This document shows positions 9,004 to 18,160 of a stretch of 64,000 bases of DNA, piece after piece (the first letter of the stretch is position 1; each line of letters begins with the position of its first letter). The position numbers and the translations under genes are program-made. The notes under the pieces were generated by a model. The model did no database searches, had not been told where the DNA came from, and saw nothing but the letters and a program-made list of their open reading frames with translations. This DNA comes from OMPR01 sp965183835 (GTDB lineage: Bacteria > Pseudomonadota > Alphaproteobacteria > Rhodobacterales > Rhodobacteraceae): NCBI GenBank assembly GCA_965183835.1, contig CBCYME010000021.1, forward strand, positions 1 through 64,000, in the 5' to 3' direction.

Positions 9004-10297
9004 CTATCGGCTCAGCAGCAACTCGGGCAGCCATAGCGACAGCTGTGGAATGAACGTGGTCAACGCAAGTGTCGGCAGCCAAGCGAAAAAGATGAACATC
9101 AACGTGGGCGCAAGCATCTTGCTGACCGGCGTTTCCGTGACCTGTGCACCAAGGTACAACAGCGGCGCAGTGGGTGGGGTCACATTGGCCATGCCCAAAT
9201 TAACGCCCAGGATCGCCGCAAAGTGGATAGGATCAAACCCCGATGCTTTGCACGATGGGCAACAACAGCGGTGTCGACAGCAACAGACCAGAGATATCGT
9301 CCATCAACATCCCAATCAGGATCATCACCAAATTGACCATCAACAAAATCACAATCGGGTTTTCAGAGACGGAAAACACCATTTCACGTGCGATTGTGGG
9401 GATGTCTTCAAAAATCAAAAAACGGCTGACGATCAGCACCATAAAGATCATCGTCATAACGATCCCGATGGTGACGCCTGCTCCAGTCAGGGTCTCCATC
9501 AACCCGCGCCATGTCAGCCCGCGGTAGACGTAGATGGCGATCGGGATCGAGTAGACCACCGCCACGCCGGCGGCTTCGGTTGGGGTCATTATGCCCCCAT
9601 AGATGCCACCCAAAATGATCAACGGCATGATCAACGCGGGCATCGCCTGACGTGATTGCAGTTTGAACTGGGGCACGAAATCCGCAGGGCGGTCGGTGAC
9701 CTTGATGTCTTTGTGTTTCCGCAGCGCCACTTGGGTGGTCACGATTAACAGAACGATCAGGATAATGCCCGGAATGACGGTCGACAGAAACGCCTTGAGC
9801 ACAGATTGCTGCGCCACCCACGCATAAAGGATATGGGATGAGCTGGGCGGGATCAGCAGGCCGAGCGGACTGGCACTGACAATCAGCGCCGCAGACAAGC
9901 CATCCGGATAATTCGCCTTACGCAGATGGGGCATCATGATGCCGCCAATACAAGTCAGCGTAGCATTGGCGCTGCCCGAGATCGACCCAAAGATACCGCT
10001 GGCAATGACAGCTGCGGCCGTCATGCCGCCCTTGATGTGGCCAATGAACAATTCGGCCAGCGCAACCAGCGGTGCCGCGATCTTACCCTTTTCCATGATC
10101 GCGCCTGCAATCATGAACAACGGGATCGCCAGCAACACCAGCGTGTTCATTTTCCAATACCCAGCGGGCAGATATCCGGTGATATCGTAGCCGCCGGTAT
10201 AAGCCAGAAACAACAAAACCGCGCCAAAGGCGATATAGACACTGACCCCCGCCAACAGCAGGCCGCAGATGATCGCGATGCTTCCAAAGATGATCAT
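9004..10297 (-). pseudogene. dctM: TRAP transporter large permease DctM, one frameshift
   Basis: DctM forms the ion-coupled transport channel of TRAP systems in the inner membrane. The first 354 residues (MIIFGSIAIICGLLL ... LPIVQSIG) are highly hydrophobic and contain family segments such as GIFGSISGSANATLTCIGGIMMP and SPLGLLIPPSSSHILYAW. At about 9238 one surplus T in GGGGTTTGATCC ends the frame. The following frame continues with FDPIHFAAILGVNLGMANVTPPTAP and the normal C-terminus to 9004. Total length would be about 430 residues. It overlaps dctQ by the 4-bp ATGA. Probably intact in the organism. Confidence 0.9.
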
Positions 10298-10839
10298 GCG
10301 TCTGACTCCGATGGGCTAGGGTGTGGGCCGTCAATGATGTGCAGGATCAGGTAAATCGCGGTGAACAAGTTCATGAACACAAAGCCGGTCAGGATCGCGA
10401 TACGGGGGAACACCGCCGGAATTTGCAACGCGGTTGTGCGTTCCCACAACGGATAGGCAAGGAATTCGGATTCCACCGCCAGATAGCACCAGTAGACAAT
10501 ATAGGCCCCGATCACCAATTCGATCAGATAAACGATCAAGCCCCGCCACCAGATCAATTTGGGGTTCTTGAGAATAACGCCCAGAATGTCTGCATTCACG
10601 TGGCTTTTGCGTTCTGCCGCCAAAGCGGCCCCCAAAAAGAAAGTCCAAAAGCTGATGGCCAACAACCATTCTTCGTAAGCGAACAGGTTCCCGGCAAAGC
10701 CATAGCGGATGATCACAACCGCCATAAAAGTCAGCGCCATCAGCAATCCGCCAAAGGCGACAAAAATCCGCATAAGTTTCAAAATCCCGCGCAGGGGAAC
10801 AGCCGCCGCTCTTGGCAGCCTGTCGGTTATCTCACTCAT
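10294..10839 (-). CDS. dctQ: TRAP transporter small permease DctQ
   Basis: A 181-residue inner-membrane protein with four hydrophobic segments, starting MSEITDRLPRAAAVP. DctQ binds DctM and is needed for transport. The family features FAYEEWLLAISFWTFFLGAALAAERKSHVNAD are present. I place the start at ATG 10839, preceded by a G-rich stretch, rather than at a more upstream in-frame start whose product would run into the intergenic hairpin. The stop overlaps the dctM start (ATGA). Confidence 0.9.
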   Translation of the reverse strand: MSEITDRLPRAAAVPLRGILKLMRIFVAFGGLLMALTFMAVVIIRYGFAGNLFAYEEWLLAISFWTFFLGAALAAERKSHVNADILGVILKNPKLIWWRGLIVYLIELVIGAYIVYWCYLAVESEFLAYPLWERTTALQIPAVFPRIAILTGFVFMNLFTAIYLILHIIDGPHPSPSESDA

Positions 10840-10862
10840 GCGTTGCCCCCTTTTGGATTGTG

Positions 10863-10895
10863 GTTTGGCCGGCGATTTTGCGCCGCCGGCCAAAC
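10863..10895 (-). terminator. Hairpin between dctP and dctQ (post-SBP attenuator)
   Basis: A perfect 12-bp stem, GTTTGGCCGGCG (10863-10874) with its complement at 10884-10895, and a 9-nt loop. It lies in the gap between the dctP stop and the dctQ start. Such hairpins commonly protect the SBP mRNA or attenuate readthrough so that the binding protein is made in excess over the permeases. Confidence 0.75.
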
Positions 10896-10900
10896 AGGTC

Positions 10901-11914
10901 TTAGTTTGCAGTCAGACGGTCCAACGTGTCCTGACCAATCGTATCAACCATAGTTGGCCAGATGTTTTCACTCACCCACGCCGCCATTGCGGCCTGTTGA
11001 TCAGCGTTCAGAGCCAGGATTTCGTATCCTTTTTCCTCAAGTTTCTTACCGAATTCCGCGTCATTCGCGCGGTTGTAGGCAAAGAAGTCATCCGATGCTT
11101 TGGTGAACGCGGCCTGCACAACATCCTTTTGCGCTTCGTCCAGTTTCGCCCATGTCTTTTCGGATGCGTAATACGAGGTCAGCTCGGAAACCGAGTTGTA
11201 TTGAACATAGTATTTGCCCGCATCAGACTGCGCAAAGATCGAATAGGTGGCGGATTTGGTGCAACAAATCGCGCCGTCTACAATACCCGATTGCAGCGCT
11301 GGAAAGATGTCACCCCATGCCATTGTTGTCGCTTGAAACCCCAGGCCTTCGACCATGTTTTTGACAACGGGGGATGACCAGACCCGGATATTCATGTTTT
11401 TGGGGCCACGTTCGGCCCAGTTGTCGGGCTTTTTGTTCGCAACGATGCCGGTGAACCCTTCGGGGTTGTTGGCGAGCAGGCGCAGGCCCAGACCGTTCAG
11501 GCGTTCCTGCAGGATCTGGTTGAATGCGCTGTCCATGTTGCGCATGACGCTGTCCATTTCGTCAAAGTTATTGACGAGGAACGGCATCGACAGGAACTCA
11601 AGACGCGGGTCTTTGTGGGAATAGACGAAGGCAGCGGTGAAATCGATGTTACCGCGAATGGTGTCTTCCATCAGCGCCTCACCCGACCCCAGCTGGTTCG
11701 CTGGGAATAGCGACATTTTCAGGCCCACATCCGCGGCTTCGATGTCTGCTTTGATCTGCTCCATCATTTTGGTGCCGGGGTGATCCACCGGGAATGTCCC
11801 TGCAAATTTCAACCGCATGTCCGCCGCCGAGGCAAACGTCGCAACCGACAAAGCCATGACGCCCGCCAAACCGATGCGGCCCAGAGTTTTTCCGAATTTC
11901 CGTGAATTGAGCAT
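10901..11914 (-). CDS. dctP: TRAP transporter substrate-binding protein DctP
   Basis: A 337-residue periplasmic protein with a signal peptide (about residues 1-30, ending ATFASAAD). The mature part begins MRLKFAGTFPVDHPGTKMMEQ and contains the DctP-family region NNPEGFTGIVANKKPDNWAERGPKNMNIRVW, where the conserved Arg after NI usually contacts the ligand carboxylate. This suggests an organic acid ligand; its identity cannot be read from sequence. It is the first gene of dctPQM-rpiR-nitrilase, with the candidate RpiR operator about 140 bp upstream. Confidence 0.92.
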   Translation of the reverse strand: MLNSRKFGKTLGRIGLAGVMALSVATFASAADMRLKFAGTFPVDHPGTKMMEQIKADIEAADVGLKMSLFPANQLGSGEALMEDTIRGNIDFTAAFVYSHKDPRLEFLSMPFLVNNFDEMDSVMRNMDSAFNQILQERLNGLGLRLLANNPEGFTGIVANKKPDNWAERGPKNMNIRVWSSPVVKNMVEGLGFQATTMAWGDIFPALQSGIVDGAICCTKSATYSIFAQSDAGKYYVQYNSVSELTSYYASEKTWAKLDEAQKDVVQAAFTKASDDFFAYNRANDAEFGKKLEEKGYEILALNADQQAAMAAWVSENIWPTMVDTIGQDTLDRLTAN

Positions 11915-12054
11915 GATGTCCTCCCTCGCTCAGTGCTCCTGTGAACAGGAGCGGATGCATCTAATGATGCATGTCGAAACTGCGCCCCGGTGCTAAACAC
12001 GCCCTATTCAAGGCCTCGACCAGCAGCAGGTTGGCGATACGTTACGGCAGGAAA

Positions 12055-12070
12055 TATTGCGTTTGCAATC
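12055..12070. promoter_or_regulatory. Putative RpiR operator upstream of dctP
   Basis: TATTGCGTTTGCAATC matches the palindrome upstream of rpiR (8920) at 14 of 16 positions. It lies in the dctP leader, followed by an AT-rich stretch toward the next gene. It is the best candidate for the control site of the TRAP operon. Confidence 0.7.
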
Positions 12071-12136
12071 TATTTGTTAATTTTTGTTACATTTGCTAAA
12101 GTCAAAACAACACCACCACTTCGAACACAGACAAAA

Positions 12137-12162
12137 GGCAGCGCCGGTTGCCCGGCGCTGCC
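12137..12162 (-). terminator. Intrinsic terminator of the DadA-like oxidoreductase gene
   Basis: An 11-bp GC-rich perfect stem, GGCAGCGCCGG (12137-12147) pairing with 12152-12162, and a 4-nt loop. Read on the minus strand it is followed by TTTTGT and sits about 50 bp after the stop of the gene ending at 12213. Confidence 0.85.
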
Positions 12163-12212
12163 CTCGTGATTCATGCAACAAGATCAAAAAGTTGAGGCTT
12201 TACCAACGGCCT

Positions 12213-13547
12213 TCATAACTGGTCTTTGAACCGATACCACGCAAAGGCAGGCGGCAATGACGCGCGCCGCCACCGGCCCAGCTCAAACCGCCGCAATGGC
12301 TTTTGCAGCAGCTTTGCATGTGGTCGTTTTGTCCGCCCAAGGGCCAAATCAGCAATTAAAGCCCCGGCGTAATTCGCCATCGTGACCCCACCGCCATGGT
12401 ATCCCAATGCCGCAAACGCGCCCTCAGTTCCGGGCAAAGCACCTGCAAATGGGACCAGATTACGGGTCATGCAAATCAAACCCGACCAGAAAAACGGGGT
12501 TTCAACATGCTGCCAGGCCGGGAACATCCGGTCGAAGTCGGCCCGCGCAATGGCACGGGTGCGGGCGATGTTGTCTTCGGTCACGCGCACAGAGCCGCGC
12601 AACCCCAGCAACATCCGCCGGTCTGGTAGCAATCTAAAATAGTGCAGCAAGGTGCGGGAATCGACGATCATCTGATCGCTCCACCATCCCTGCGCCTGAA
12701 TTTCATCATCCGTCAGAGGCCGGGACACGAGGATATTGGACTGCACCGGCAAATACCGCCCCGCCAAAGACGGGGGCAGGTCATCGCTGGAATACCCGTT
12801 GGTGGCAACCAACAGTTTTTTCGCGCGAACCTGCCCATTTGGCGTGGTCAGGATAAATCCGCCGTCCCCTGAAACCTTGATCACAGGGGTGTTCGAATAC
12901 ATCCGAACACCCGCGGCCTTAGCCGCACGGGTCAATCCCAGCACAAACTTCATCGGGTTCAAGGCAAACCCAATCGGCAGATTTACCGCCGCATGAAAGT
13001 CCGGGCTGTTCAAGCCCTGCGCAGCCATGTCCTCTTTGGCAATAAACTCATACGGAAGCCCATAACGCGATGTGTAAGACGACCCATAATCTTTGATCCC
13101 GGCAATCGCCGAAGCAGAATGCGCCACATAGGTATACCCGCGCGAATGGCGATCAACGTCCAATCCGTAGGTCTCAAGATACTCTTCGACCAGATCGACC
13201 GAGGCCCTATCCCCATCAAACAGCGTCTGCGCATCTTCGGCGCCATATCTCCGAATGATCTGGTCATCATCAATCTTGCACGCCCCGGCAGAGACCAATC
13301 CGCCATTGCGACCAGAGGCGCCCCACCCCGGGATCTTGGCATCAACCAGAACCACATCAGCGCCCGCCTCGACGAGATTGAGCGCTGCAGACAGCCCGGT
13401 ATACCCCCCGCCAATAATGGCGAAATCACAGGTTACCGTCTCTGTCAGAGCGTCATAGACAGGGCGATCTTTAGACACTGTTGTTGGCCAAAACCCATCC
13501 TGCAACGGACGATCACCATAGGCCAAGGGTTCATAAATTCGTTTCAT
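12213..13547 (-). CDS. NAD(P)/FAD-dependent oxidoreductase (DAO/PuuB-like)
   Basis: A 444-residue flavoenzyme of the D-amino-acid-oxidase fold. FAD-binding motif IGGGYTG at residues 45-51, followed by VLVDAKIPGWGASGRNGG, the segment typical of PuuB/OrdL-like amine oxidoreductases. The C-terminus has the GYHGGGVTMANYAGALIADL motif of the same group. Such enzymes oxidise amines or N-methyl/N-alkyl amino acids, using FAD. It lies 61 bp downstream of a second FAD enzyme on the same strand, and both diverge from the DeoR/ABC operon, so the imported substrate may be an amine or amino acid derivative. The exact substrate is unknown. Confidence 0.85.
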   Translation of the reverse strand: MKRIYEPLAYGDRPLQDGFWPTTVSKDRPVYDALTETVTCDFAIIGGGYTGLSAALNLVEAGADVVLVDAKIPGWGASGRNGGLVSAGACKIDDDQIIRRYGAEDAQTLFDGDRASVDLVEEYLETYGLDVDRHSRGYTYVAHSASAIAGIKDYGSSYTSRYGLPYEFIAKEDMAAQGLNSPDFHAAVNLPIGFALNPMKFVLGLTRAAKAAGVRMYSNTPVIKVSGDGGFILTTPNGQVRAKKLLVATNGYSSDDLPPSLAGRYLPVQSNILVSRPLTDDEIQAQGWWSDQMIVDSRTLLHYFRLLPDRRMLLGLRGSVRVTEDNIARTRAIARADFDRMFPAWQHVETPFFWSGLICMTRNLVPFAGALPGTEGAFAALGYHGGGVTMANYAGALIADLALGRTKRPHAKLLQKPLRRFELGRWRRASLPPAFAWYRFKDQL

Positions 13548-13608
13548 ATTCCCGTCCTTTTGAGCCGCTTAGACCCTAAGACCGGTTGGATTGACCAACC
13601 CTCACCCC

Positions 13609-14982
13609 TCAGTGGTGCCGCCCGCCTTGGCGTTCCAGTTCGGCCTGAATCAACAATGGGTCAATATCTTTCAGCGCCTTGTTCTGCTGTTTAATCGACA
13701 GCGCAGCGGCGATACCAGCAGCCTGCCCCGTGACCGCACAGCACGCCATATTCCGGGTTGCAGCATGACTATCGCGATCCCCGCCCGTTGCACGGCCTGC
13801 AACCAACAGGTTTTCAACCTTTTTAGGCAGCAGATTGCGATACGGAATCTGGAAATAGCGCCCCGTGGTGGGCAAGATCAGAATACCGTACCCATCAATG
13901 AATTCCGGGAAAATGCCAACTGAATCCTCGAACCGGGCCTGTTCACGCACATCATGGCTGGTCATGTTGTACTGACAATCGACCTTGCGGGTATCGCGCA
14001 CGCCCAGCGACATGCCAAAATTACGCAGGCGAATGCCTTCGCAGCCCGGCGTGTAGCGGCGCAAAGCTTCGATGGCGAGCATCGACTGACGGCGGCCTTC
14101 GATCTCGCATTTGGTCAGACTGTCGGGGTCCGTGCCGTCGCAGTCATCCATATGGATGAGGTTCATATAGGTCAGCTCGCCCGTATCATGCACCGCGCCC
14201 CATGTGCCCGCGATGGTGTTCAGATGCGGTGGGATCAACCCGTCCTTGATCGCCTGTTCAAACGGCTTTTTCAAAAATGGCGAAAACATCTCGTCTTCTT
14301 TGCCAGTGGTCTCGATATTCCATTCACCACCGCCGCCCCAATCGGCGTAGGTCTGCGGATCGTTCTTGATACCATCCATGAACTTTTGCTTGTCAACGCC
14401 AGCAACGTGAAACATGACCGAGGCCGCCATCATCTGTTCCAGCGGCGTCTTATAGGTGGGCGCCCCTGCCCGTTCGATAACATCCGCATCCCCGGTTGCA
14501 TCAATCACCCGCTTGGCCAGGATCGCCTCGCGTCCGGCTTTGGATTCAGTGATGATGCCAATGATGCCGTTGCCCTCCATGATCGGGGCGACGAACTGAC
14601 GGTGCAGCATCGGGCGGATATTGGGTTCATCCGCGACCATCTTATCGGCCACTAGCTTGAACCCTTCGCTGTCAATCTCGTAACTCAGCGATTGGCTTTC
14701 GGGCACGGCCGCGCCCATTTCCTTGGCGCGCTCTTCGAACTCACGCGCGATGCCGTTGGATTCCACAGTCTCTTCGTGGCGATACCAATGCATCCCCTCG
14801 ACCCCAACCACCGTCAGGTTGCCGCCAAAGCAGCCAAAGCGTTCCACCAACGTCACCTCGACCCCGGCCCGCGCGGCGGCCAATGCGGCGGGCAAGCCAC
14901 CGGGGCCTGAGCCAATCACCAACACATCGGTTTCATGAACGACGTCGATCTCGCGCGCCGGCTCCTGAATTCGTTTTGCCAT
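13609..14982 (-). CDS. FAD-dependent oxidoreductase (FAD_oxidored type)
   Basis: A 457-residue protein with the dinucleotide-binding motif VIGSGPGGLPAALAAARAG (about residues 22-40), then the acidic ribose-binding Glu in LVERFGCFGGN. Later segments ARRVIDATGD-like (AKRVIDATGDADVIERAGAP) and LLVAGRATGGDRDSHAATRNM are typical of PF12831 enzymes. Reaction unknown. The start at 14982 (MAKRIQEP) is preceded by GGGGGACCC; the longer upstream frame reads into the promoter region. With the next gene it forms a two-gene flavoenzyme operon divergent from the DeoR regulator. Confidence 0.85.
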   Translation of the reverse strand: MAKRIQEPAREIDVVHETDVLVIGSGPGGLPAALAAARAGVEVTLVERFGCFGGNLTVVGVEGMHWYRHEETVESNGIAREFEERAKEMGAAVPESQSLSYEIDSEGFKLVADKMVADEPNIRPMLHRQFVAPIMEGNGIIGIITESKAGREAILAKRVIDATGDADVIERAGAPTYKTPLEQMMAASVMFHVAGVDKQKFMDGIKNDPQTYADWGGGGEWNIETTGKEDEMFSPFLKKPFEQAIKDGLIPPHLNTIAGTWGAVHDTGELTYMNLIHMDDCDGTDPDSLTKCEIEGRRQSMLAIEALRRYTPGCEGIRLRNFGMSLGVRDTRKVDCQYNMTSHDVREQARFEDSVGIFPEFIDGYGILILPTTGRYFQIPYRNLLPKKVENLLVAGRATGGDRDSHAATRNMACCAVTGQAAGIAAALSIKQQNKALKDIDPLLIQAELERQGGRHH

Positions 14983-15119
14983 GGGTCCCCCAATCTCTGT
15001 TCCGGGCAGCATTCTCCAAAGGGTTTGGACTTGGCAAGTCCCTGTATGAGGGAATGCCTGTTTTCCGGTCAAAGCTCGGTTTTCTGAGCCCGATTGCCCC
15101 GAAACCCGCCGTCATAAAA

Positions 15120-15174
15120 AATTCATATGGATTTTTGTGGCTTTTCGATTGGTTTTGTGTGTTTCATTTCGATC
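15120..15174. promoter_or_regulatory. Candidate DeoR operator region
   Basis: The leader contains TGGATTTTTGTGGC (15128-15141) followed by GATTGGTTTTGTGTG. A very similar element, TGGAGTTTTGTGGC, lies at the same place before the paralogous DeoR gene (minus strand, 26446-26433). Conservation outside the coding part between two paralogues suggests a shared type of operator. Confidence 0.5.
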
Positions 15175-15969
15175 ATGGAAACTGAGACCGATAAAATCCC
15201 ACATCGGGGGCATGAGCTGCTCAACGTTTTGGCACGTTTAGGAGGCTCTGCGCGCAATGCTCAGATCGCTCAGGTGATGAACGTTTCCGAGGAAACCGTG
15301 CGCCGCCTGATCAAAGGTCTGGCCCAGGCTGGCAAAGTTGAGCGGGTGCACGGCGGAACCTATTTGCGCGGCTCTGCGGACACGCCAATGTATTCCGGAG
15401 CACTCGAACAAAACGCCGTTGAAAAGACCCAGATCGCGCGCGCGGTGTTGGATCACGTGACTGATGGCATGACCATTTTCATCAATGTCGGATCTACAAC
15501 CACCTATGTTGCAGAGCAATTGAGAGACCGTAAGTCGCTGATTGTGGTGACAAATTCCATCACCGCCGTTGCAGCACTGGCCGATCACAACGACAACCGT
15601 GTCTTTATGGCTGGGGGTGAAATCCAACCTGCGGAACGCGGCACCTTTGGCAGCGCCACAGAAGAGTTCGCCGCTCAGTTCAGCTATGATCTGGTGATCT
15701 TTGGGTCGGATGCCATTTCCGCCAATCAGGGGTTTCTGGCCTCCAACCCGGCCGAGGCATCGCTGACCCGTGTGATCATCAGACAGTCCCAACTCGCATT
15801 GGTCGCAGCGGACTGTCGCAAGTTCAACAGACGGGCACCGATTGTGGCCTGCCCGCCAGACAAAGTTACACACTTGATTACAGATGCCCCCCCCGATCCG
15901 GCCTTACAACTAGCCCTGAATGACTGGGGGGTCGAGGTTCACATCGCGCAAAAACTGTCAAAAAAATGA
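15175..15969 (+). CDS. DeoR/GlpR-family transcriptional regulator (first copy)
   Basis: A 264-residue regulator with an N-terminal winged helix (HELLNVLARLGGSARNAQIAQVMNVSEETVRRLIKGL) and a C-terminal DeoRC sensor domain that in this family binds a sugar phosphate or similar effector. VHGGTYL and GSTTTYVAEQL are characteristic. ATG 15175 (METETDK) is chosen because the longer frame from 15127 starts inside a likely operator element. It is followed at 70 bp by the ABC transporter genes, and is paralogous to the regulator at 25.6-26.4 kb. Confidence 0.88.
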   Translation: METETDKIPHRGHELLNVLARLGGSARNAQIAQVMNVSEETVRRLIKGLAQAGKVERVHGGTYLRGSADTPMYSGALEQNAVEKTQIARAVLDHVTDGMTIFINVGSTTTYVAEQLRDRKSLIVVTNSITAVAALADHNDNRVFMAGGEIQPAERGTFGSATEEFAAQFSYDLVIFGSDAISANQGFLASNPAEASLTRVIIRQSQLALVAADCRKFNRRAPIVACPPDKVTHLITDAPPDPALQLALNDWGVEVHIAQKLSKK

Positions 15970-16038
15970 AACATAAGAACAATAAGCGGGGCAAATCGCG
16001 GGTCAACCGTTCCCCAATTTAATCCAACTGGAGGTAAC

Positions 16039-18081
16039 ATGAAAAAGATTCTTCTTTCCGGCGTCGCCGCTATCGCCCTACCGGGCATGGCCGCAGCTGC
16101 CAGCTGTCCGGCGGTCACCGTCGCAGATGCCATGGGCGTCGCCGCAGGCGCGTTCCCACAGCAGTACGATCTGGCTGAATTCCAAGGCGCCGCATCCTGC
16201 GAGATGACATTTGCCGAAAACCCCGCTATCGGCGATCTGAACGCCCGCATTCGCGGCAACGGCGATCTGCCGGCTCTCGCCGACCGTTTGCCATCCGAGC
16301 CGCTGGTGATGGCACCGTATGCGGCAACCGGCACCTATGGCGGCCAGTTGGATGTCCTGTCCAACGCCACTGAATCCGGTACTTCGGATTTCCTGTCTGT
16401 GCGTCACGTCAACCTGTTCCGCTATTCGGATGACCTGCAGACTGTTGTGCCCAACGTCTCTAAGTCCTGGACTTGGAACGACGACTTCACCGAGTTGACG
16501 GTATCCCTGCGCGCAGGCCACAAATGGTCGGATGGTGCACCCTTTACCGCAGCTGATGTGGTGTTCTGGTACGACAACCTGATGATGGACACCAATGTCA
16601 TCGCCGAACCCAAAGGCTATGCACTGGCCGGTGGCGAACCGATGAAGGTTGAAGCCATTGACGACACCACCGTCAAATTCACGCTGGCCGCGCCCAAGCC
16701 GGGCCTGATCGAGACCTTCTCGTTCACCTACGTGCAGCCTTATCAGCCCAAGCACTTCTTTGAGCAGTTCCACCCGGCCCTGAACGATCAAGCCGACGCC
16801 AACGCCAAGGCACTCGGATATGAGGGTGGCTATGATCTGATCAAAGCCTATTACGGCAATTCAGACTGGATGGATACGCCGTCACCGATGCTGACTGCGG
16901 GTGACAAGCTGGCCGGTCTGCCTAAAGACACCATGCCCACGCTGGAAAGCCACATCTTGGTGAAAGAAACCACCGAGGGCCGTCACTACGTCGCGAACCC
17001 CTACTTCTTCCAGGTGGATACAGCCGGCAACCAGTTGCCCTATATCTCGGACATGGACGAGACTTATGTGGGCGACGAAGAAGTCCGCACTCTGAAGCTG
17101 TTGAATGGCGAGGTGGATTACAAATCACAGGCCGTGAACCTGACATCCGCCCCCGTTCTGCTAGAGGGTCAGGAAAAGGGCAACTATACGCTGGATGTTA
17201 AACCCGGCATCGCCAGCCCGACCATCGCGTTCAACGTGACCCACGAAGACGAAGCCCGCCGCGCCATCTTTGGCGATGTCCGGTTCCGTACTGCGATGTC
17301 CGTCGCGATGAATCGCGCCGAGCTGAACGAAGTGACCGCCTTTGGTCTGGGCACTCCCACCCAGTACATCGGTTTTTCACCACGTCCTGATTTCATCGAC
17401 GCCAAATGGTCCGAGCACGAAGCCGGTTTCGACCCGGCCCGCGCCAATGCGCTGCTGGATGAAATGGGCTTGATGGACAAAGACGGTGACGGCGCACGTG
17501 ACATGCCCGATGGATCGCCTTTGGTTTTGGATTGGCAGTTCTCGACACAGGCGAGCCCCGCCCAGTTTGTTGAACTGATCGCCCAGAACTGGACCGATGT
17601 TGGCATCAAGACGTCGATCAAAGAGGTCACATCAGATGAATTCCGTGCGGCGCAGTCAGCCAACCAGCTGGACATCACCATGTGGGGCAAAGGTCAGCCT
17701 GCCGGGTCTATCCTTGGCGATGACGAAACATGGATCCCACCGTTTGATGGCTATTTTGACGTGCGCACCGGGATGCTGTGGGCTGAATTCATCAGCTCGG
17801 ATGGCGCCAATGGCGTACAACCCCCTGAATGGGTTGGCAGCCTAAAGGCAGAGCTGGACACCTACCAGTCTTCTGCTCCGGGTACGGATGCCTCGATTTC
17901 GGCTGCACAGAAAATGGTTGAAATCATGACCGGCGAAATGCTGTTCATCGGGACAGTGAATGCGCCTGCACCGATCTACCGCTCGAATAATCTGAACAAC
18001 TTTGTCGAGTTCAAGACGCAGTCGTATGAGTTCTACCGGACCTACCCTTATCGCCCAACCCAGTGGTTCCTGAGCGAGTAA
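16039..18081 (+). CDS. ABC transporter periplasmic binding protein, family 5 (peptide-type)
   Basis: A 680-residue secreted SBP_bac_5 protein with a signal peptide (MKKILLSGVAAIALPGMAAA). The mature protein first has about 75 residues with two cysteines (SCPAV and SCEM), then the binding domain: YGGQLDVLSNA, then LTVSLRAGHKWSDGAPFTAADVVFWYDNL, the family signature. It is longer than typical DppA/OppA proteins (about 530 residues) and closer to YejA-size members. Ligand unknown; peptides are only one option in this family. It heads a five-gene importer operon downstream of the DeoR regulator. Confidence 0.9.
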   Translation: MKKILLSGVAAIALPGMAAAASCPAVTVADAMGVAAGAFPQQYDLAEFQGAASCEMTFAENPAIGDLNARIRGNGDLPALADRLPSEPLVMAPYAATGTYGGQLDVLSNATESGTSDFLSVRHVNLFRYSDDLQTVVPNVSKSWTWNDDFTELTVSLRAGHKWSDGAPFTAADVVFWYDNLMMDTNVIAEPKGYALAGGEPMKVEAIDDTTVKFTLAAPKPGLIETFSFTYVQPYQPKHFFEQFHPALNDQADANAKALGYEGGYDLIKAYYGNSDWMDTPSPMLTAGDKLAGLPKDTMPTLESHILVKETTEGRHYVANPYFFQVDTAGNQLPYISDMDETYVGDEEVRTLKLLNGEVDYKSQAVNLTSAPVLLEGQEKGNYTLDVKPGIASPTIAFNVTHEDEARRAIFGDVRFRTAMSVAMNRAELNEVTAFGLGTPTQYIGFSPRPDFIDAKWSEHEAGFDPARANALLDEMGLMDKDGDGARDMPDGSPLVLDWQFSTQASPAQFVELIAQNWTDVGIKTSIKEVTSDEFRAAQSANQLDITMWGKGQPAGSILGDDETWIPPFDGYFDVRTGMLWAEFISSDGANGVQPPEWVGSLKAELDTYQSSAPGTDASISAAQKMVEIMTGEMLFIGTVNAPAPIYRSNNLNNFVEFKTQSYEFYRTYPYRPTQWFLSE

Positions 18082-18108
18082 TCCGGTCCTCATGGACCTA
18101 ACAACACG

Positions 18109-18140
18109 AGGTCGGGCATTCCAACGCGGGTGCCCTACCT
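18109..18140 (+). terminator. Hairpin between the ABC binding-protein gene and the permease genes
   Basis: AGGTCGGGCA (18109-18118) pairs with TGCCCTACCT (18131-18140) with one mismatch and a 12-nt loop, in the gap after the SBP stop. It is placed like the other post-SBP hairpins in this window and would favour surplus binding protein. Confidence 0.6.
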
Positions 18141-18160
18141 TAGCGACCTAGGGGGTAGCC

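Noticed and set aside
8492..9655. A 387-residue open frame on the plus strand
   Set aside because: Antisense to RpiR and dctM, rich in His/Gln/Asp repeats as expected for the complement of a hydrophobic membrane-protein gene.
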